NCBI RefSeq assembly: GCF_009856355.1
Contig: NZ_WMEW01000003.1
Location: forward strand, 167,693-231,692
Direction: 5' to 3'
Length of the DNA: 64,000 nt
From: Halobacillus litoralis
GTDB taxonomy: Bacteria > Bacillota > Bacilli > Bacillales > Halobacillaceae
Shown: positions 1 to 7,606 of the stretch, in pieces
How positions within the stretch are numbered: position 1 is the stretch's first letter
Layout of the letters: each line of letters opens with the position of its first letter
The notes under the pieces: model-generated
What the model saw: the letters and a program-made list of their open reading frames with translations, nothing else
Told to the model about the DNA's origin: nothing
Database searches by the model: none
Program-made: the position numbers and the translations under genes

Positions 1-160
1 CGACGAGGTTGGTCGTCACATTATAGGCTCCCAGCTCAACCGGAATTCGGACGATACGCTCCCCAGTTGGAGTGATCGCAGTATCCGTACTCGTATTTGT
101 ACACTGTTCAATAGAAGCAGATTCATTCAGGTTTACACAATGACGGTCATTTTTTCTCAT
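1..160 (-). CDS. N-terminal part of a probable spore-surface protein (runs off the window)
   Basis: About 53 residues of an open frame begin at an ATG at 158-160 on the minus strand, behind a strong AAAGGAGG site, and run out of the window at base 1. The N-terminus is rich in Asn, Thr and Ser and carries two Cys. It then reads RIPVELGAYNVTTNL, which resembles the start of the SPOCS/DUF3794-type beta domains of Bacillaceae spore-associated proteins. That resemblance is weak and the function is inference. The CotY/CotZ gene about 2 kb away makes a spore role plausible. The gene itself is well supported by its start and ribosome binding site. Confidence 0.55.
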   Translation of the reverse strand, partial: MRKNDRHCVNLNESASIEQCTNTSTDTAITPTGERIVRIPVELGAYNVTTNLV

Positions 161-374
161 TATATTTTCCTCCTTTATAGTAACCTCACTGTAGTCTATG
201 CTCTATGATTTCGAAGGCATGGTCAGTTGCATTAGTATAAACGTGGAACTTTTAAGACAAGTCCGGATAAAAGATTCATAGAAAAGAAGCGCCCAAATCT
301 ATCAGAGGGACAGAAGAGGAGTACTGGCACAGCCCGGAAAGCTGCGCATATGCTTTAACGTCAGGAGGGAGAAA

Positions 375-1547
375 ATGAAAAACGAGCATATTTTCTCTGT
401 AGATATCGGGAACAGCTGGTATAAGATCCTCGCATCCGATGATGGGGGATTGATGGATTATCAAATACCGAACGCCATTGCTTTATTTGACGAAGAATTT
501 TACGAAATGCCGTATGACGAAGAAGACGTCGATTATGAAGAAAACATGATTGTGGAAATTAAAAGTCCGGCCATTCAGGACCGCCGGGATATTTATTATA
601 TCGGCAAGTCAGCGGTCAAACAGAGAAATGTCAGCCTGACTTCTTTTAACAATCAGAAGGTCGATGAGGAACGGACGTACATCCTCCTCTTTGCCGCGGC
701 TGCTTACCACGCCCTGCTTGGCAGTGGTTCAGAAAAAGATGTCGATTATACGATTGACCAGCTGGCTGTTTCTCTGCCGACGACGCAGTACAAACGCAGA
801 AAGGATACCCTGAAGAGCCGGCTTACCGGGACCCATACAATCATTTTTCATAAAGTCCCCGGTCTCAGAGAGCCAAAGGAAGCGGTCGTTACCCTTCATA
901 TTGAAGATGTCATCGTCGGTGCAGAAGGAGCTCTCGCTTATTTAGCTCTCACCCGCGATCCAGAAACGCTCGCTGTCTCTGATGAGTCCCTTGTAAAGGA
1001 ATCGGAACGCGGCATCATTATCGGAGATCTGGGAGGGGATTCCGTTGACTTTGTCGGTATCAAACATAATAAACCGGTCGCTTCCGTGGAAGGTGAGCCC
1101 TTCGGCATCAACCCTTTTCTCGATACCATCATACAAAAAGTCAGCCAGAATGAACTGTACAGCTTCAATTCCAGATCAGAGCTGGAGGAAAAGCTGGCGC
1201 GAGGCCAGTCGGAATGGTATGTAGAACCTTTTGCCGGCGTAAAAAAAGACATCAGCCGATACATTCTTCCCCAGCTGCGGCTGATGGCTGTGAAGTACTT
1301 GGAACACTTCGACCGCGTCCGCACAAGTTCCCACGAAATCAAAGGGGCTGCCCGCTACATCGCCGTCGGAGGCGCAGCCCAGATCGCCGAACGCCAGATC
1401 CGTGAAGCCGCTGTCGCATGGAGCGAAAAAGGACGGCCGATTGAATTGTTGTTTCCGGAAGACATGGCCAAATTGAATGTGCGGGGGCTGATGATTCTTG
1501 CTGGCATGCAGCTCTTCAGTAAAAAACAGACCGCTGACAGGTCCTAA
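375..1547 (+). CDS. ParM/Alp7A-like actin-family ATPase
   Basis: 390 residues, ATG preceded by CAGGAGGGAGAA. The actin/Hsp70 nucleotide fold can be followed: phosphate-1 motif DIGNSWYK near residue 10, phosphate-2 motif GDLGGDSVDF near 215, and the adenosine motif AVGGAAQIAE near 328. The length matches plasmid-segregation actins such as ParM and Alp7A (about 320-400 aa). The next gene, 18 bases downstream, encodes a small protein of the size expected for a ParR/Alp7R adaptor, and a terminator closes the pair. By family knowledge such pairs form filaments that push DNA copies apart. No replication gene is visible here, so whether it segregates a replicon, a prophage or something else is open. 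An MreB-like role is less likely because of the partner gene. Confidence 0.8.
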   Translation: MKNEHIFSVDIGNSWYKILASDDGGLMDYQIPNAIALFDEEFYEMPYDEEDVDYEENMIVEIKSPAIQDRRDIYYIGKSAVKQRNVSLTSFNNQKVDEERTYILLFAAAAYHALLGSGSEKDVDYTIDQLAVSLPTTQYKRRKDTLKSRLTGTHTIIFHKVPGLREPKEAVVTLHIEDVIVGAEGALAYLALTRDPETLAVSDESLVKESERGIIIGDLGGDSVDFVGIKHNKPVASVEGEPFGINPFLDTIIQKVSQNELYSFNSRSELEEKLARGQSEWYVEPFAGVKKDISRYILPQLRLMAVKYLEHFDRVRTSSHEIKGAARYIAVGGAAQIAERQIREAAVAWSEKGRPIELLFPEDMAKLNVRGLMILAGMQLFSKKQTADRS

Positions 1548-1565
1548 GAGCGAGAAGGTGAAACG

Positions 1566-1937
1566 ATGTCACACACCTACCGTGATTATTTCAACGAAAC
1601 CGTTGTCACCATTCCAGACAAATATATAAACGTCAGAACCGGACACTCTGAAGCTGTTGAGGCGAAAGTGAGGAAGGAACTGGCCTATCATGCGGAAAAT
1701 AATACGCTCCAGCACTTTCTTCTTTCTGCCCTGCATCAGTACTTATCCGCACCAGGAGAAGGACGCCCCTCCGGAGAAGATCCTGTACTCAGAGAGCTCC
1801 GCACGATCAAGGAGATGCTCACGAGAGGCACCCGGCCTTCCGGCGCTCCAAGCAGCTGCTCCGCCCCCGCGCTTCATTCTTCCGGTTTGATCGATCAAAA
1901 AGAACTGGAAGATATGTTGGAAGCCTTCGGAGGATAA
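1566..1937 (+). CDS. Small putative adaptor (ParR/Alp7R-like) partner of the actin
   Basis: 123 residues, ATG after GAGAAGGTGAAACG. The N-terminal half (residues 5-60) is predicted mixed/helical and basic enough for a DNA-binding ribbon-helix-helix type fold ('VTIPDKYINVRTGHSEAV'). A Ser/Pro/Ala-rich linker follows (about 70-105), then a short acidic helix (LIDQKELEDMLEAFGG). ParR-type adaptors have the same plan: an N-terminal DNA-binding domain and a C-terminal tail that contacts the actin filament. The call rests on size, position and this architecture, not on a recognised signature. The gene is cotranscribed with the actin and is followed directly by a terminator. Confidence 0.55.
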   Translation: MSHTYRDYFNETVVTIPDKYINVRTGHSEAVEAKVRKELAYHAENNTLQHFLLSALHQYLSAPGEGRPSGEDPVLRELRTIKEMLTRGTRPSGAPSSCSAPALHSSGLIDQKELEDMLEAFGG

Positions 1938-1942
1938 ATCAG

Positions 1943-1966
1943 AAAAGCCGGCTGAGGCCGGCTTTT
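1943..1966. terminator. Terminator of the actin/adaptor operon, probably bidirectional
   Basis: Stem AAAAGCCGGC / GCCGGCTTTT with a 4-base loop, ending in T residues. It sits 6 bases after the adaptor stop codon and before the convergent CotY/CotZ gene, and the A/T flanks let it work in both directions. Confidence 0.85.
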
Positions 1967-2012
1967 CTAATGGAATTGATGCATGGCGGCACTTGATTGA
2001 TCCTTTTCCAGA

Positions 2013-2552
2013 TTAATGGAGACGGACAGCCGGGAGACAGGTAACCGCGCAGAAGCAGGATAAATCCACAGTGATGCAGATGCCTGTACCTACAAGGTCA
2101 CGAACCGCCTTCCCATCAATCTGGCTGCATGCAGAATGTCTGTGCTTTCCGTCGCTCTTCCAGTCGGATTTAAAAACAAGCAGTTCAAGAACCGCACATC
2201 CTTTATGAACGTCCTTCACTTTAAACAAGTGTGTATGGACACACTTGAATGTTTCTTTTTCTGCATGACATGAATAGGTCGTCACCCCTGTTCCCTTAAA
2301 AGGATCACAGCCGCAGTACAGGATGACAGGCACGGTGTTTTTCTTTACTTTACGATCACCCAGCAGGGAGTCAATCGACTGCTGGCATGACGTGTGGCAG
2401 CTGTCATCTTCCACTTTATCCTGAGCGTAAACAATCGCCTCCAGTACATCTTCCACACAGTTTTTGTAATGCTTCATTTTTTTAGACTTTCCACAGTGGT
2501 CTTTATGTTTATGGTCATAACTGTAACTTGAGCTTTCATAATCATAACTCAT
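2013..2552 (-). CDS. CotY/CotZ (ExsY) family spore coat protein
   Basis: Cys- and His-rich protein (179 aa from the preferred start). CotY/CotZ-type blocks are visible: CVEDVLEAIVYAQDKVED near the N-terminus, TVPVILY in the middle, FKVKDVHKGCAVLELL, and the C-terminal GICITVDLSCFCAVTCLP. Family members form the cross-linked crust or exosporium of Bacillaceae spores by Cys-mediated assembly. The first start in the open frame is a GTG at 2559-2561, but it overlaps the AAGGAGTG ribosome binding site. The ATG at 2550-2552 (MSYDYES) is correctly spaced and is chosen. The gene is convergent with the actin operon. Confidence 0.88.
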   Translation of the reverse strand: MSYDYESSSYSYDHKHKDHCGKSKKMKHYKNCVEDVLEAIVYAQDKVEDDSCHTSCQQSIDSLLGDRKVKKNTVPVILYCGCDPFKGTGVTTYSCHAEKETFKCVHTHLFKVKDVHKGCAVLELLVFKSDWKSDGKHRHSACSQIDGKAVRDLVGTGICITVDLSCFCAVTCLPAVRLH

Positions 2553-2663
2553 CGTTTTCACTCCTTATTCATTCAGTCCTGATAGTATACGCCGCTCTTC
2601 TCATTCCGTTTGATATGTGCGCCCATGCCATCCGGAATAACTTTTGCGGGTTTTATAATAAAA

Positions 2664-2692
2664 TTGTTTATTTTCCAAATCTTTGCTATATT
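2664..2692 (+). promoter_or_regulatory. SigA-type promoter of the riboswitch transcript
   Basis: -35 TTGTTT at 2664-2669, 17-base spacer, -10 TATATT at 2687-2692. The expected start of transcription is near 2699, about 20 bases before the P1 helix of the cobalamin aptamer. Confidence 0.7.
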
Positions 2693-2718
2693 GAAAGAGA
2701 AAATTGAATAGCGTTGTA

Positions 2719-2890
2719 GATACAGGTTCCTCTTCTTTCACAGAAGAGGATTAATAGGGAAACCGGTGAAAATCCGGTGCTGTCCCGCAACTGTAATTTG
2801 GGAGCGGTCCTTTCATACCACTGTCTTCACACATGAAGATGGGAAGGTTTCGGACTGCAATGACCATAAGCCAGGAGACCTGCCTGTATC
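2719..2890 (+). promoter_or_regulatory. Cobalamin (B12) riboswitch aptamer
   Basis: The conserved order of the cobalamin aptamer is present: GGGAAACCGGTG (2757 on), AATCCGGTGC, CCCGCAACTGT, then GATGGGAAGG, TGCAATGACC and AAGCCAGGAGACCTGCCTG. The closing helix P1 is exact: GATACAGG at 2719-2726 pairs with CCTGTATC at 2883-2890. A hairpin TCCTCTTC/GAAGAGGA (2728-2750) forms an internal arm. Downstream come an antiterminator/terminator pair and then the methylcitrate cycle genes, not B12 synthesis, transport, metE or nrd genes. By family knowledge, ligand binding normally lowers expression. Confidence 0.93.
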
Positions 2891-2916
2891 AGCAGACATC
2901 AAAACCTACGAGGATA

Positions 2917-3023
2917 GGAGGTGTTAAGTGCGGTCGAATGGTTTCCATATGGGCAGTTTTCTGCCTGTCTGTTTCCTTTTTAATACGTAAACTTAACAAC
3001 TTCTCACAGGAAGTTGTTTTTTT
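2917..3023 (+). terminator. Riboswitch expression platform: antiterminator and intrinsic terminator
   Basis: Terminator: AACAACTTC (2995-3003) pairs with GAAGTTGTT (3010-3018), followed by a T run to 3023. Competing antiterminator: 2917-2929 (GGAGGTGTTAAGT) pairs with 2991-3003 (ACTTAACAACTTC) at 12 of 13 positions, including one G-T, and would consume the whole 5' arm of the terminator. The hairpin GGCAG-TTTT-CTGCC (2952-2965) lies between the two arms. A short hairpin CCTA/TAGG (2905-2918) overlaps the start of the antiterminator arm and could be the ligand-stabilised competitor. The predicted logic is B12 absent: antiterminator, genes on; B12 present: terminator, genes off. Confidence 0.85.
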
Positions 3024-3060
3024 GTGGTCGTTATTCTGTTAGGGATGAGATAAATTCCCG

Positions 3061-3243
3061 TTGTCATCGCTGAAGGAAGATTTTATAAACCAATTGAGAT
3101 CCAGCATCATGCTCCAATTCAGTTGTGGGACACGGCAACCATTGGACCGTATGTATCAAACCCTTCACTCCGGGCTTAGGGATGAAGAGGTCAGGTATCT
3201 GAAAGAAGCTTATCAACAGGTTCGCAGAGAATTGATCGGCTGA
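3061..3243 (+). CDS. Small leader ORF (60 aa) between riboswitch terminator and mmgD
   Basis: 60-codon frame opening with TTG after an in-frame TGA. The predicted product is soluble, mixed-charge and helical (LKEDFINQLRSS...RDEEVRYLKEAYQQVRRELIG). The ribosome binding site is poor: AGGGATGAG lies about 12 bases before the TTG. An internal ATG at 3109 would give a 44-residue product, also without a good site. I do not recognise it. It lies on the same transcript as the methylcitrate genes, upstream of a cre box. It could be a real small protein, a leader cistron or the remnant of a gene. Confidence 0.4.
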   Translation: MSSLKEDFINQLRSSIMLQFSCGTRQPLDRMYQTLHSGLRDEEVRYLKEAYQQVRRELIG

Positions 3244-3259
3244 GACCGCTGTGCTTTAT

Positions 3260-3273
3260 TGTAAGCGTTTACT
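3260..3273 (+). promoter_or_regulatory. Catabolite response element (cre) before mmgD
   Basis: TGTAAGCGTTTACT matches the CcpA operator consensus (TGWAANCGNTNWCA) except for the last base and is close to palindromic. It sits 20 bases before the mmgD start, inside the riboswitch-controlled transcript, so CcpA could act as a roadblock or cover an internal promoter. The B. subtilis mmg operon is also known to be CcpA-controlled. Confidence 0.75.
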
Positions 3274-3292
3274 CGTATGAAGGAGGAACGAT

Positions 3293-4402
3293 ATGGATAA
3301 AATGACAACGTTTCAACCTGGATTGAACGGAGTGATTGCTGCGGAAACGAAGCTTTCCTACCTGGATGTAGAGGCAGAGGAAATTGTTATCCGCGGGTAT
3401 GATTTGATTGAGCTGGCTGAAAAACAGCAGTACATCGACCTGATCCAACTGCTTCTACACGGCCGCCTCCCTACCCTTTCGGAACAACAGGAGCTGGAGG
3501 CAGCCTTAAAAGAAGAAGCCCACCTTTCCGACAGTTTGGTTGAAATATTAGGTAAGCTTCCTAAAGGCACTCATCCAATGGATGCATTACGGACCGGTAT
3601 TTCCGCTCTCGCCGGATACGATAAAAACCTCGGTGAACGAATCAACCTGGAGAAAACTGTACTTCGTCTACTGGCTAAAATACCGGCGATTACTGCCGGC
3701 AGTTACCATCTGCTGCATCAGCAGAGCATCGTCGACCCTGATCCATCGCTGTCCTACAGTGCCAACTTTCTGTACAGGCTGACAGGACGCACGCCGGATG
3801 AGCAGGAGGCTGCCATCTTTGACCAATCCTTAATGGTGTACAGCGAACATGAAATGCCGAATTCCACCTTCACCGCCCGAGTGATTGCCTCCACCAATTC
3901 CGACTTATATGGAGCGCTCACAGGCGCCGTTGCTTCTCTTAAGGGGAACCTTCACGGCGGAGCCAATGAAGCCGTCATGCATATGCTGCTGGAAGGTGGT
4001 TCTGTCGAAGGTTTCCGGCGTCTTTTGCTCGATAAGCTCTCTCGCAAAGAAAAAGTAATGGGCTTCGGGCACCGGGTGTATATGAAGAAAATGGATCCCC
4101 GCGCTGCCTTGATGAAGGAAGCCCTCCGGAAGCTTGCGGCTGAAAAAGACAGAGAAGACCTGCTGGCGTGCTGTGAAGCAGGGGAAGAATTGATGAAGGA
4201 AGAAAAAGGATTATATCCGAACCTGGATTATTACGCAGCTCCTGTCTATTACCTGCTCGGCATACCGATTGATCTGTACACGCCGATTTTCTTCGCGGCC
4301 CGTACGCTTGGCATCTGTGCTCATGTGACCGAACAATATGCGGACAATAAATTGTTCCGGCCAAGGGTTCATTACACAGGGCCACGGGGACTGCATCCAT
4401 AA
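3293..4402 (+). CDS. mmgD: 2-methylcitrate synthase / citrate synthase II
   Basis: 369 residues (B. subtilis MmgD is about 372), ATG behind AAGGAGGAACGAT. It condenses propionyl-CoA with oxaloacetate to 2-methylcitrate, the entry step of the methylcitrate cycle. The citrate synthase catalytic triad is visible: His221 in NLHGGANEA, His260 in GFGHRVY, and Asp312 in NLDYYAAPVYY. Sequence alone does not separate methylcitrate synthase from citrate synthase. The call rests on the prpD and prpB genes immediately downstream. Predicted controls are the upstream B12 riboswitch and the cre box 20 bases before the start. Confidence 0.9.
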   Translation: MDKMTTFQPGLNGVIAAETKLSYLDVEAEEIVIRGYDLIELAEKQQYIDLIQLLLHGRLPTLSEQQELEAALKEEAHLSDSLVEILGKLPKGTHPMDALRTGISALAGYDKNLGERINLEKTVLRLLAKIPAITAGSYHLLHQQSIVDPDPSLSYSANFLYRLTGRTPDEQEAAIFDQSLMVYSEHEMPNSTFTARVIASTNSDLYGALTGAVASLKGNLHGGANEAVMHMLLEGGSVEGFRRLLLDKLSRKEKVMGFGHRVYMKKMDPRAALMKEALRKLAAEKDREDLLACCEAGEELMKEEKGLYPNLDYYAAPVYYLLGIPIDLYTPIFFAARTLGICAHVTEQYADNKLFRPRVHYTGPRGLHP

Positions 4403-4461
4403 ATCTTAGAGAGGGGCCCTCCCTCTTTCATCCAATTTTCAAACGAAGGTGGAGATAGACG

Positions 4462-5901
4462 ATGAATGAAACAAAAGTACAGCATACTGGTGTCGACGCA
4501 ATCCTGGAAGAAATCGCTTCCTACGCCGTTGATGGGGAAATTACGAGCGAAGAGGCGATGGAAACGGCTCAATACGTTTTAATGGATACGCTTGGATGCG
4601 GCTTTTTAGCGCTCCGCTATCCGGAATGCACCAAGCATCTGGGGCCGATCGTACCCGGCACGGTGGTTCCTGACGGGTCCAGAGTTCCAGGGACATCCTA
4701 TGTGCTCGATCCGGTCCATGCTGCGTTTAACATCGGGTGTATGATCCGATGGCTGGACTATAACGACACATGGCTTGCTGCCGAATGGGGGCACCCTTCC
4801 GATAACATCGGAGGCATCCTTGCAGCGGCTGATTATATCAGCCGGTCCTCCTTGAGTTCCGGACAGGAACCCATGACAATGCATGAGGTCCTGGAATACA
4901 TTGTGAAGGCTCACGAAATTCAAGGCATTCTTGCCCTGGATAACAGTTTGAACCGGGAAGGCCTTGATCATGTGCTCTATGTGAAAGTAGCGACGACAGC
5001 TGTCGTGACCGCTATGCTCGGTGGAAAAAAGGAAGATGTGACAAACGCGGTGTCCCAGGCATGGCTGGATAACTCCAGCCTTCGCACTTACCGGCATGCA
5101 CCGAACACCGGATCAAGAAAATCCTGGGCCGCCGGAGATGCCACAAGCCGCGGTGTCCGTTTAGCTCTGATGACAATGAAAGGTGAAATGGGCTACCCTT
5201 CAGCTCTTTCTGCACCTGGATGGGGATTCCAGGATGTCCTGTTCAGCGGGAAGGAACTGACGCTTCAACGGCCGTTGGGCTCTTATGTGATGGAGAATAT
5301 TCTATTTAAAATTTCCTTCCCTGCTGAGTTTCACGCCCAGACGGCAGCAGAAGCCGCTGTCCAGCTGCACAGTCAGGTGAAGGATAAACTGGAAGCCATA
5401 GAAAAAATCACGATTACCACCCATGAGTCGGCCATCCGGATCATTGATAAAAAAGGACCGCTCCACAACCCGGCAGACAGGGACCACTGCCTTCAGTATA
5501 TTACAGCGATCGGTCTGCTGTACGGCGATGTGAACGCCGATCATTACGAAGATGAAACGGCGCGGAATCCGGCCATCGATAAATTGAGGGATGTGATGGA
5601 AACCATTGAGGATGAAACGTACAGCCGGGACTACCTGGATCCGGACAAGCGCTCCATCGCCAATGCCGTTCAAGTGTTTTTCGCAGATGGAACCTCTACC
5701 GAGCAAGCAGCCGTGGAGTACCCGATCGGTCATCGCAGACGCAGGGACGAAGGCATCCCCCTTCTATTAAACAAGTTTCAAGCTAACGTGAAAACACGCT
5801 TTTCATTTAAACAGACGAACAAAATATTGAATCTCTGCGAGGATTACGAGGCATTATCACGAACGACAGTGCCGCAGTTTATGAACAATTTCCAATTATG
5901 A
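4462..5901 (+). CDS. prpD: 2-methylcitrate dehydratase, MmgE/PrpD family
   Basis: 479 residues, ATG preceded by AAGGTGGAGATAGACG. This is full length for the PrpD/MmgE family, which dehydrates 2-methylcitrate to 2-methylaconitate in the cytosol. Recognisable blocks are [11 protein letters not shown] near residue 42, the segment around WLDYNDTW near 93, the [12 protein letters not shown] motif near 223, and [17 protein letters not shown] near 286, all typical of the family. It lies 59 bases after mmgD and 15 bases before prpB, in one operon. No separate AcnD or PrpF is present, which fits the PrpD-type (not AcnD-type) route. Confidence 0.93.
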   Translation: MNETKVQHTGVDAILEEIASYAVDGEITSEEAMETAQYVLMDTLGCGFLALRYPECTKHLGPIVPGTVVPDGSRVPGTSYVLDPVHAAFNIGCMIRWLDYNDTWLAAEWGHPSDNIGGILAAADYISRSSLSSGQEPMTMHEVLEYIVKAHEIQGILALDNSLNREGLDHVLYVKVATTAVVTAMLGGKKEDVTNAVSQAWLDNSSLRTYRHAPNTGSRKSWAAGDATSRGVRLALMTMKGEMGYPSALSAPGWGFQDVLFSGKELTLQRPLGSYVMENILFKISFPAEFHAQTAAEAAVQLHSQVKDKLEAIEKITITTHESAIRIIDKKGPLHNPADRDHCLQYITAIGLLYGDVNADHYEDETARNPAIDKLRDVMETIEDETYSRDYLDPDKRSIANAVQVFFADGTSTEQAAVEYPIGHRRRRDEGIPLLLNKFQANVKTRFSFKQTNKILNLCEDYEALSRTTVPQFMNNFQL

Positions 5902-5916
5902 ATGGAGGAATGAACG

Positions 5917-6840
5917 ATGACATGGCTCGTACAGCCGGCTTCAACCCAGAAGGAACGCGCCCAGGTCTTTCAAAGATTGATGAAGAGCGATGAACTGCTG
6001 AAAATCCCCGGTACACATGATGGTATGAGTGCCAAAATTGCCAAGGACCTGGGTTTTCAAGCTCTCTACTTGTCTGGTGCCGCTTATACAGCCAGCCAGG
6101 CACTGCCGGACCTCGGTCTCATTTATTCCAATGAAATGGCTGAGAAAGCCAGGGAACTTGTCCGTGCTTCCGATCTTCCGCTTCTTGTTGATATCGATAC
6201 AGGGTATGGCGGTGTGCTGAACGCCGCAAGAGCAGCGAAGGAGATGGTGGAAGCAGGCGCCGCTGCTGTACAGATTGAAGATCAGTTGATGCCTAAAAAA
6301 TGCGGGCATCTTAACGGAAAACAATTAATTCCTAAAGAAGAAATGATGCAGAAAATTCAAGCCATCAAAGAAGCAGCTCCCGAGATAATTGTCGTGGCAA
6401 GGACAGACGCCAAAGCCGTTGAGGGCATCGATCAAGCCATTAACCGTGCCCAAAGCTATATAGAAGCAGGGGCGGATGCGATCTTCCCGGAAGCTTTCAT
6501 AAGTGAAGAGGATTTCAGACAGGCATCTTCTGCTTTGGATGTTCCAATTCTCGCCAATATGACAGAATTCGGCCGGACCCCTTACTATACAGATCAGCAG
6601 TTTGCCTCTTTTGGCGCTGATATGGTCATTTATCCGGTTACTTCCCTGCGCGCGGCAGCGAAAGCTTATGAACGAGTCTTTGCAGATATCATGGAAAAAG
6701 GCACACAGCAGGAGAAGCTGGAGGATATGCAGACAAGACAGGAACTCTATGAAACCATTGATTATTATGATTATGAAGCTTTAGATGAAAAAGTAGCAAA
6801 AACTATTCTTCCTGAGATAGATCCTGAACACAAAAGGTGA
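5917..6840 (+). CDS. prpB: 2-methylisocitrate lyase
   Basis: 307 residues, ATG behind ATGGAGGAATGAACG. A member of the isocitrate lyase/PEP mutase superfamily that cleaves 2-methylisocitrate to pyruvate and succinate, the last step of the cycle. Seen: the metal/substrate loop DIDTGYGG near residue 91 and the catalytic-loop motif KKCGHLNGK near 127, with the active-site Cys. The GTHDGMSAKIAKDLGFQ start and the FPEAF block are also typical. It is the last gene of the operon. mmgABC (acyl-CoA steps) and prpE are absent, so propionyl-CoA must come from other pathways. Confidence 0.95.
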   Translation: MTWLVQPASTQKERAQVFQRLMKSDELLKIPGTHDGMSAKIAKDLGFQALYLSGAAYTASQALPDLGLIYSNEMAEKARELVRASDLPLLVDIDTGYGGVLNAARAAKEMVEAGAAAVQIEDQLMPKKCGHLNGKQLIPKEEMMQKIQAIKEAAPEIIVVARTDAKAVEGIDQAINRAQSYIEAGADAIFPEAFISEEDFRQASSALDVPILANMTEFGRTPYYTDQQFASFGADMVIYPVTSLRAAAKAYERVFADIMEKGTQQEKLEDMQTRQELYETIDYYDYEALDEKVAKTILPEIDPEHKR

Positions 6841-6846
6841 CAGCAG

Positions 6847-6880
6847 CGGCCATCCTTTCTTATTTATAGAAGGATGGCCG
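6847..6880 (+). terminator. Terminator after prpB
   Basis: Stem CGGCCATCCTT / AAGGATGGCCG with extra TCT/AGA pairing around the loop, 6 bases after the prpB stop, followed by TTGTTAT. The T tract is short but the stem is long. Confidence 0.75.
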
Positions 6881-6999
6881 TTGTTATAGGTGGAAAAAGT
6901 AAAGTACAACTTCAAGAAAAGACATATTTCCCCTGTAAAGTCCGCCCTTCTTTCTTTTATACTTAGAGAAAGCCAGGAAGAAAGGATAGGAAGCTATTG

Positions 7000-7422
7000 A
7001 TGTTATACATATGGAAAATTGAAGAAATCATCCAGCAGACGATCAGCGACCACCAACTGGATATCAGCTGGGCAGCAGACAACCAACTGAAAGCTCCTAT
7101 GAGCTTTAACGTGTCGAACAATACACTGACCTTTAATTACCTTGAGGTGAACGGCTTTATGAGTAAAGCCCAGCTGGGCATCGCAAAGGAAGAATACGTA
7201 CAGCTGATGGTCTGTCATGAACTGGGATATTATCTTACCTTCAAAAAGCATAAGCATGACCTCCGCACACTCATGTACGGCGAAGACGAAGAAATCGCTG
7301 AATTAAAAGCGGTTATTGAAACGAACGCCTGGGATTACGGCCGGACACTCGTTCCTGAACCATTGAAGCAGGCCTACGATCAGCTGCGCGAGCAGAACAA
7401 ACAACTTCTGCGGGGGCTTTAA
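7000..7422 (+). CDS. Uncharacterised protein with a degenerate HExxH-like motif
   Basis: 140 residues from the ATG at 7000. The frame also has a TTG just before it, but GGATAGG at 6984-6990 is spaced best for the ATG. The centre reads VCHELGYYLTFKKHKHDL: the first His-Glu of a zincin HExxH helix is there, but the second His is replaced by Tyr, followed by a Lys/His cluster. The N-terminal part (WKIEEIIQQTISDHQLDISW) and C-terminal helices look like a compact cytosolic protein. I recognise similar proteins in Bacillaceae only as hypothetical. It might be a metal-site relative of small metallopeptidases that has lost activity. That is inference. Confidence 0.7.
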   Translation: MLYIWKIEEIIQQTISDHQLDISWAADNQLKAPMSFNVSNNTLTFNYLEVNGFMSKAQLGIAKEEYVQLMVCHELGYYLTFKKHKHDLRTLMYGEDEEIAELKAVIETNAWDYGRTLVPEPLKQAYDQLREQNKQLLRGL

Positions 7423-7606
7423 TCGAATCCGTCCATTGGAACTATTCTATCGGTACTTTTTAAGGATTATAATAAAATCATCGTGTCGGAATAAAGTTTT
7501 TTTACAACTTTTCTCATCTTTTTAGAGGGATTTTACTTTTTTTGAAGAAATAGTAAACTATATACTTTGTTTGTCACTGCTCTCATTGATTAGGCTTATA
7601 AAAAGG

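Noticed and set aside
2553..2561. GTG start that would lengthen the CotY/CotZ protein by three residues
   Set aside because: The GTG overlaps the AAGGAGTG ribosome binding site, and the next ATG is correctly spaced.
2833..3042. 69-codon ORF within the cobalamin riboswitch
   Set aside because: It lies across the conserved aptamer core and the terminator. Its apparent start is part of the GATGGGAAGG aptamer motif.
3975..4400. Antisense ORFs of over 140 codons opposite mmgD and prpD
   Set aside because: The sense strand encodes complete enzymes with catalytic residues. The antisense frames have no family resemblance.
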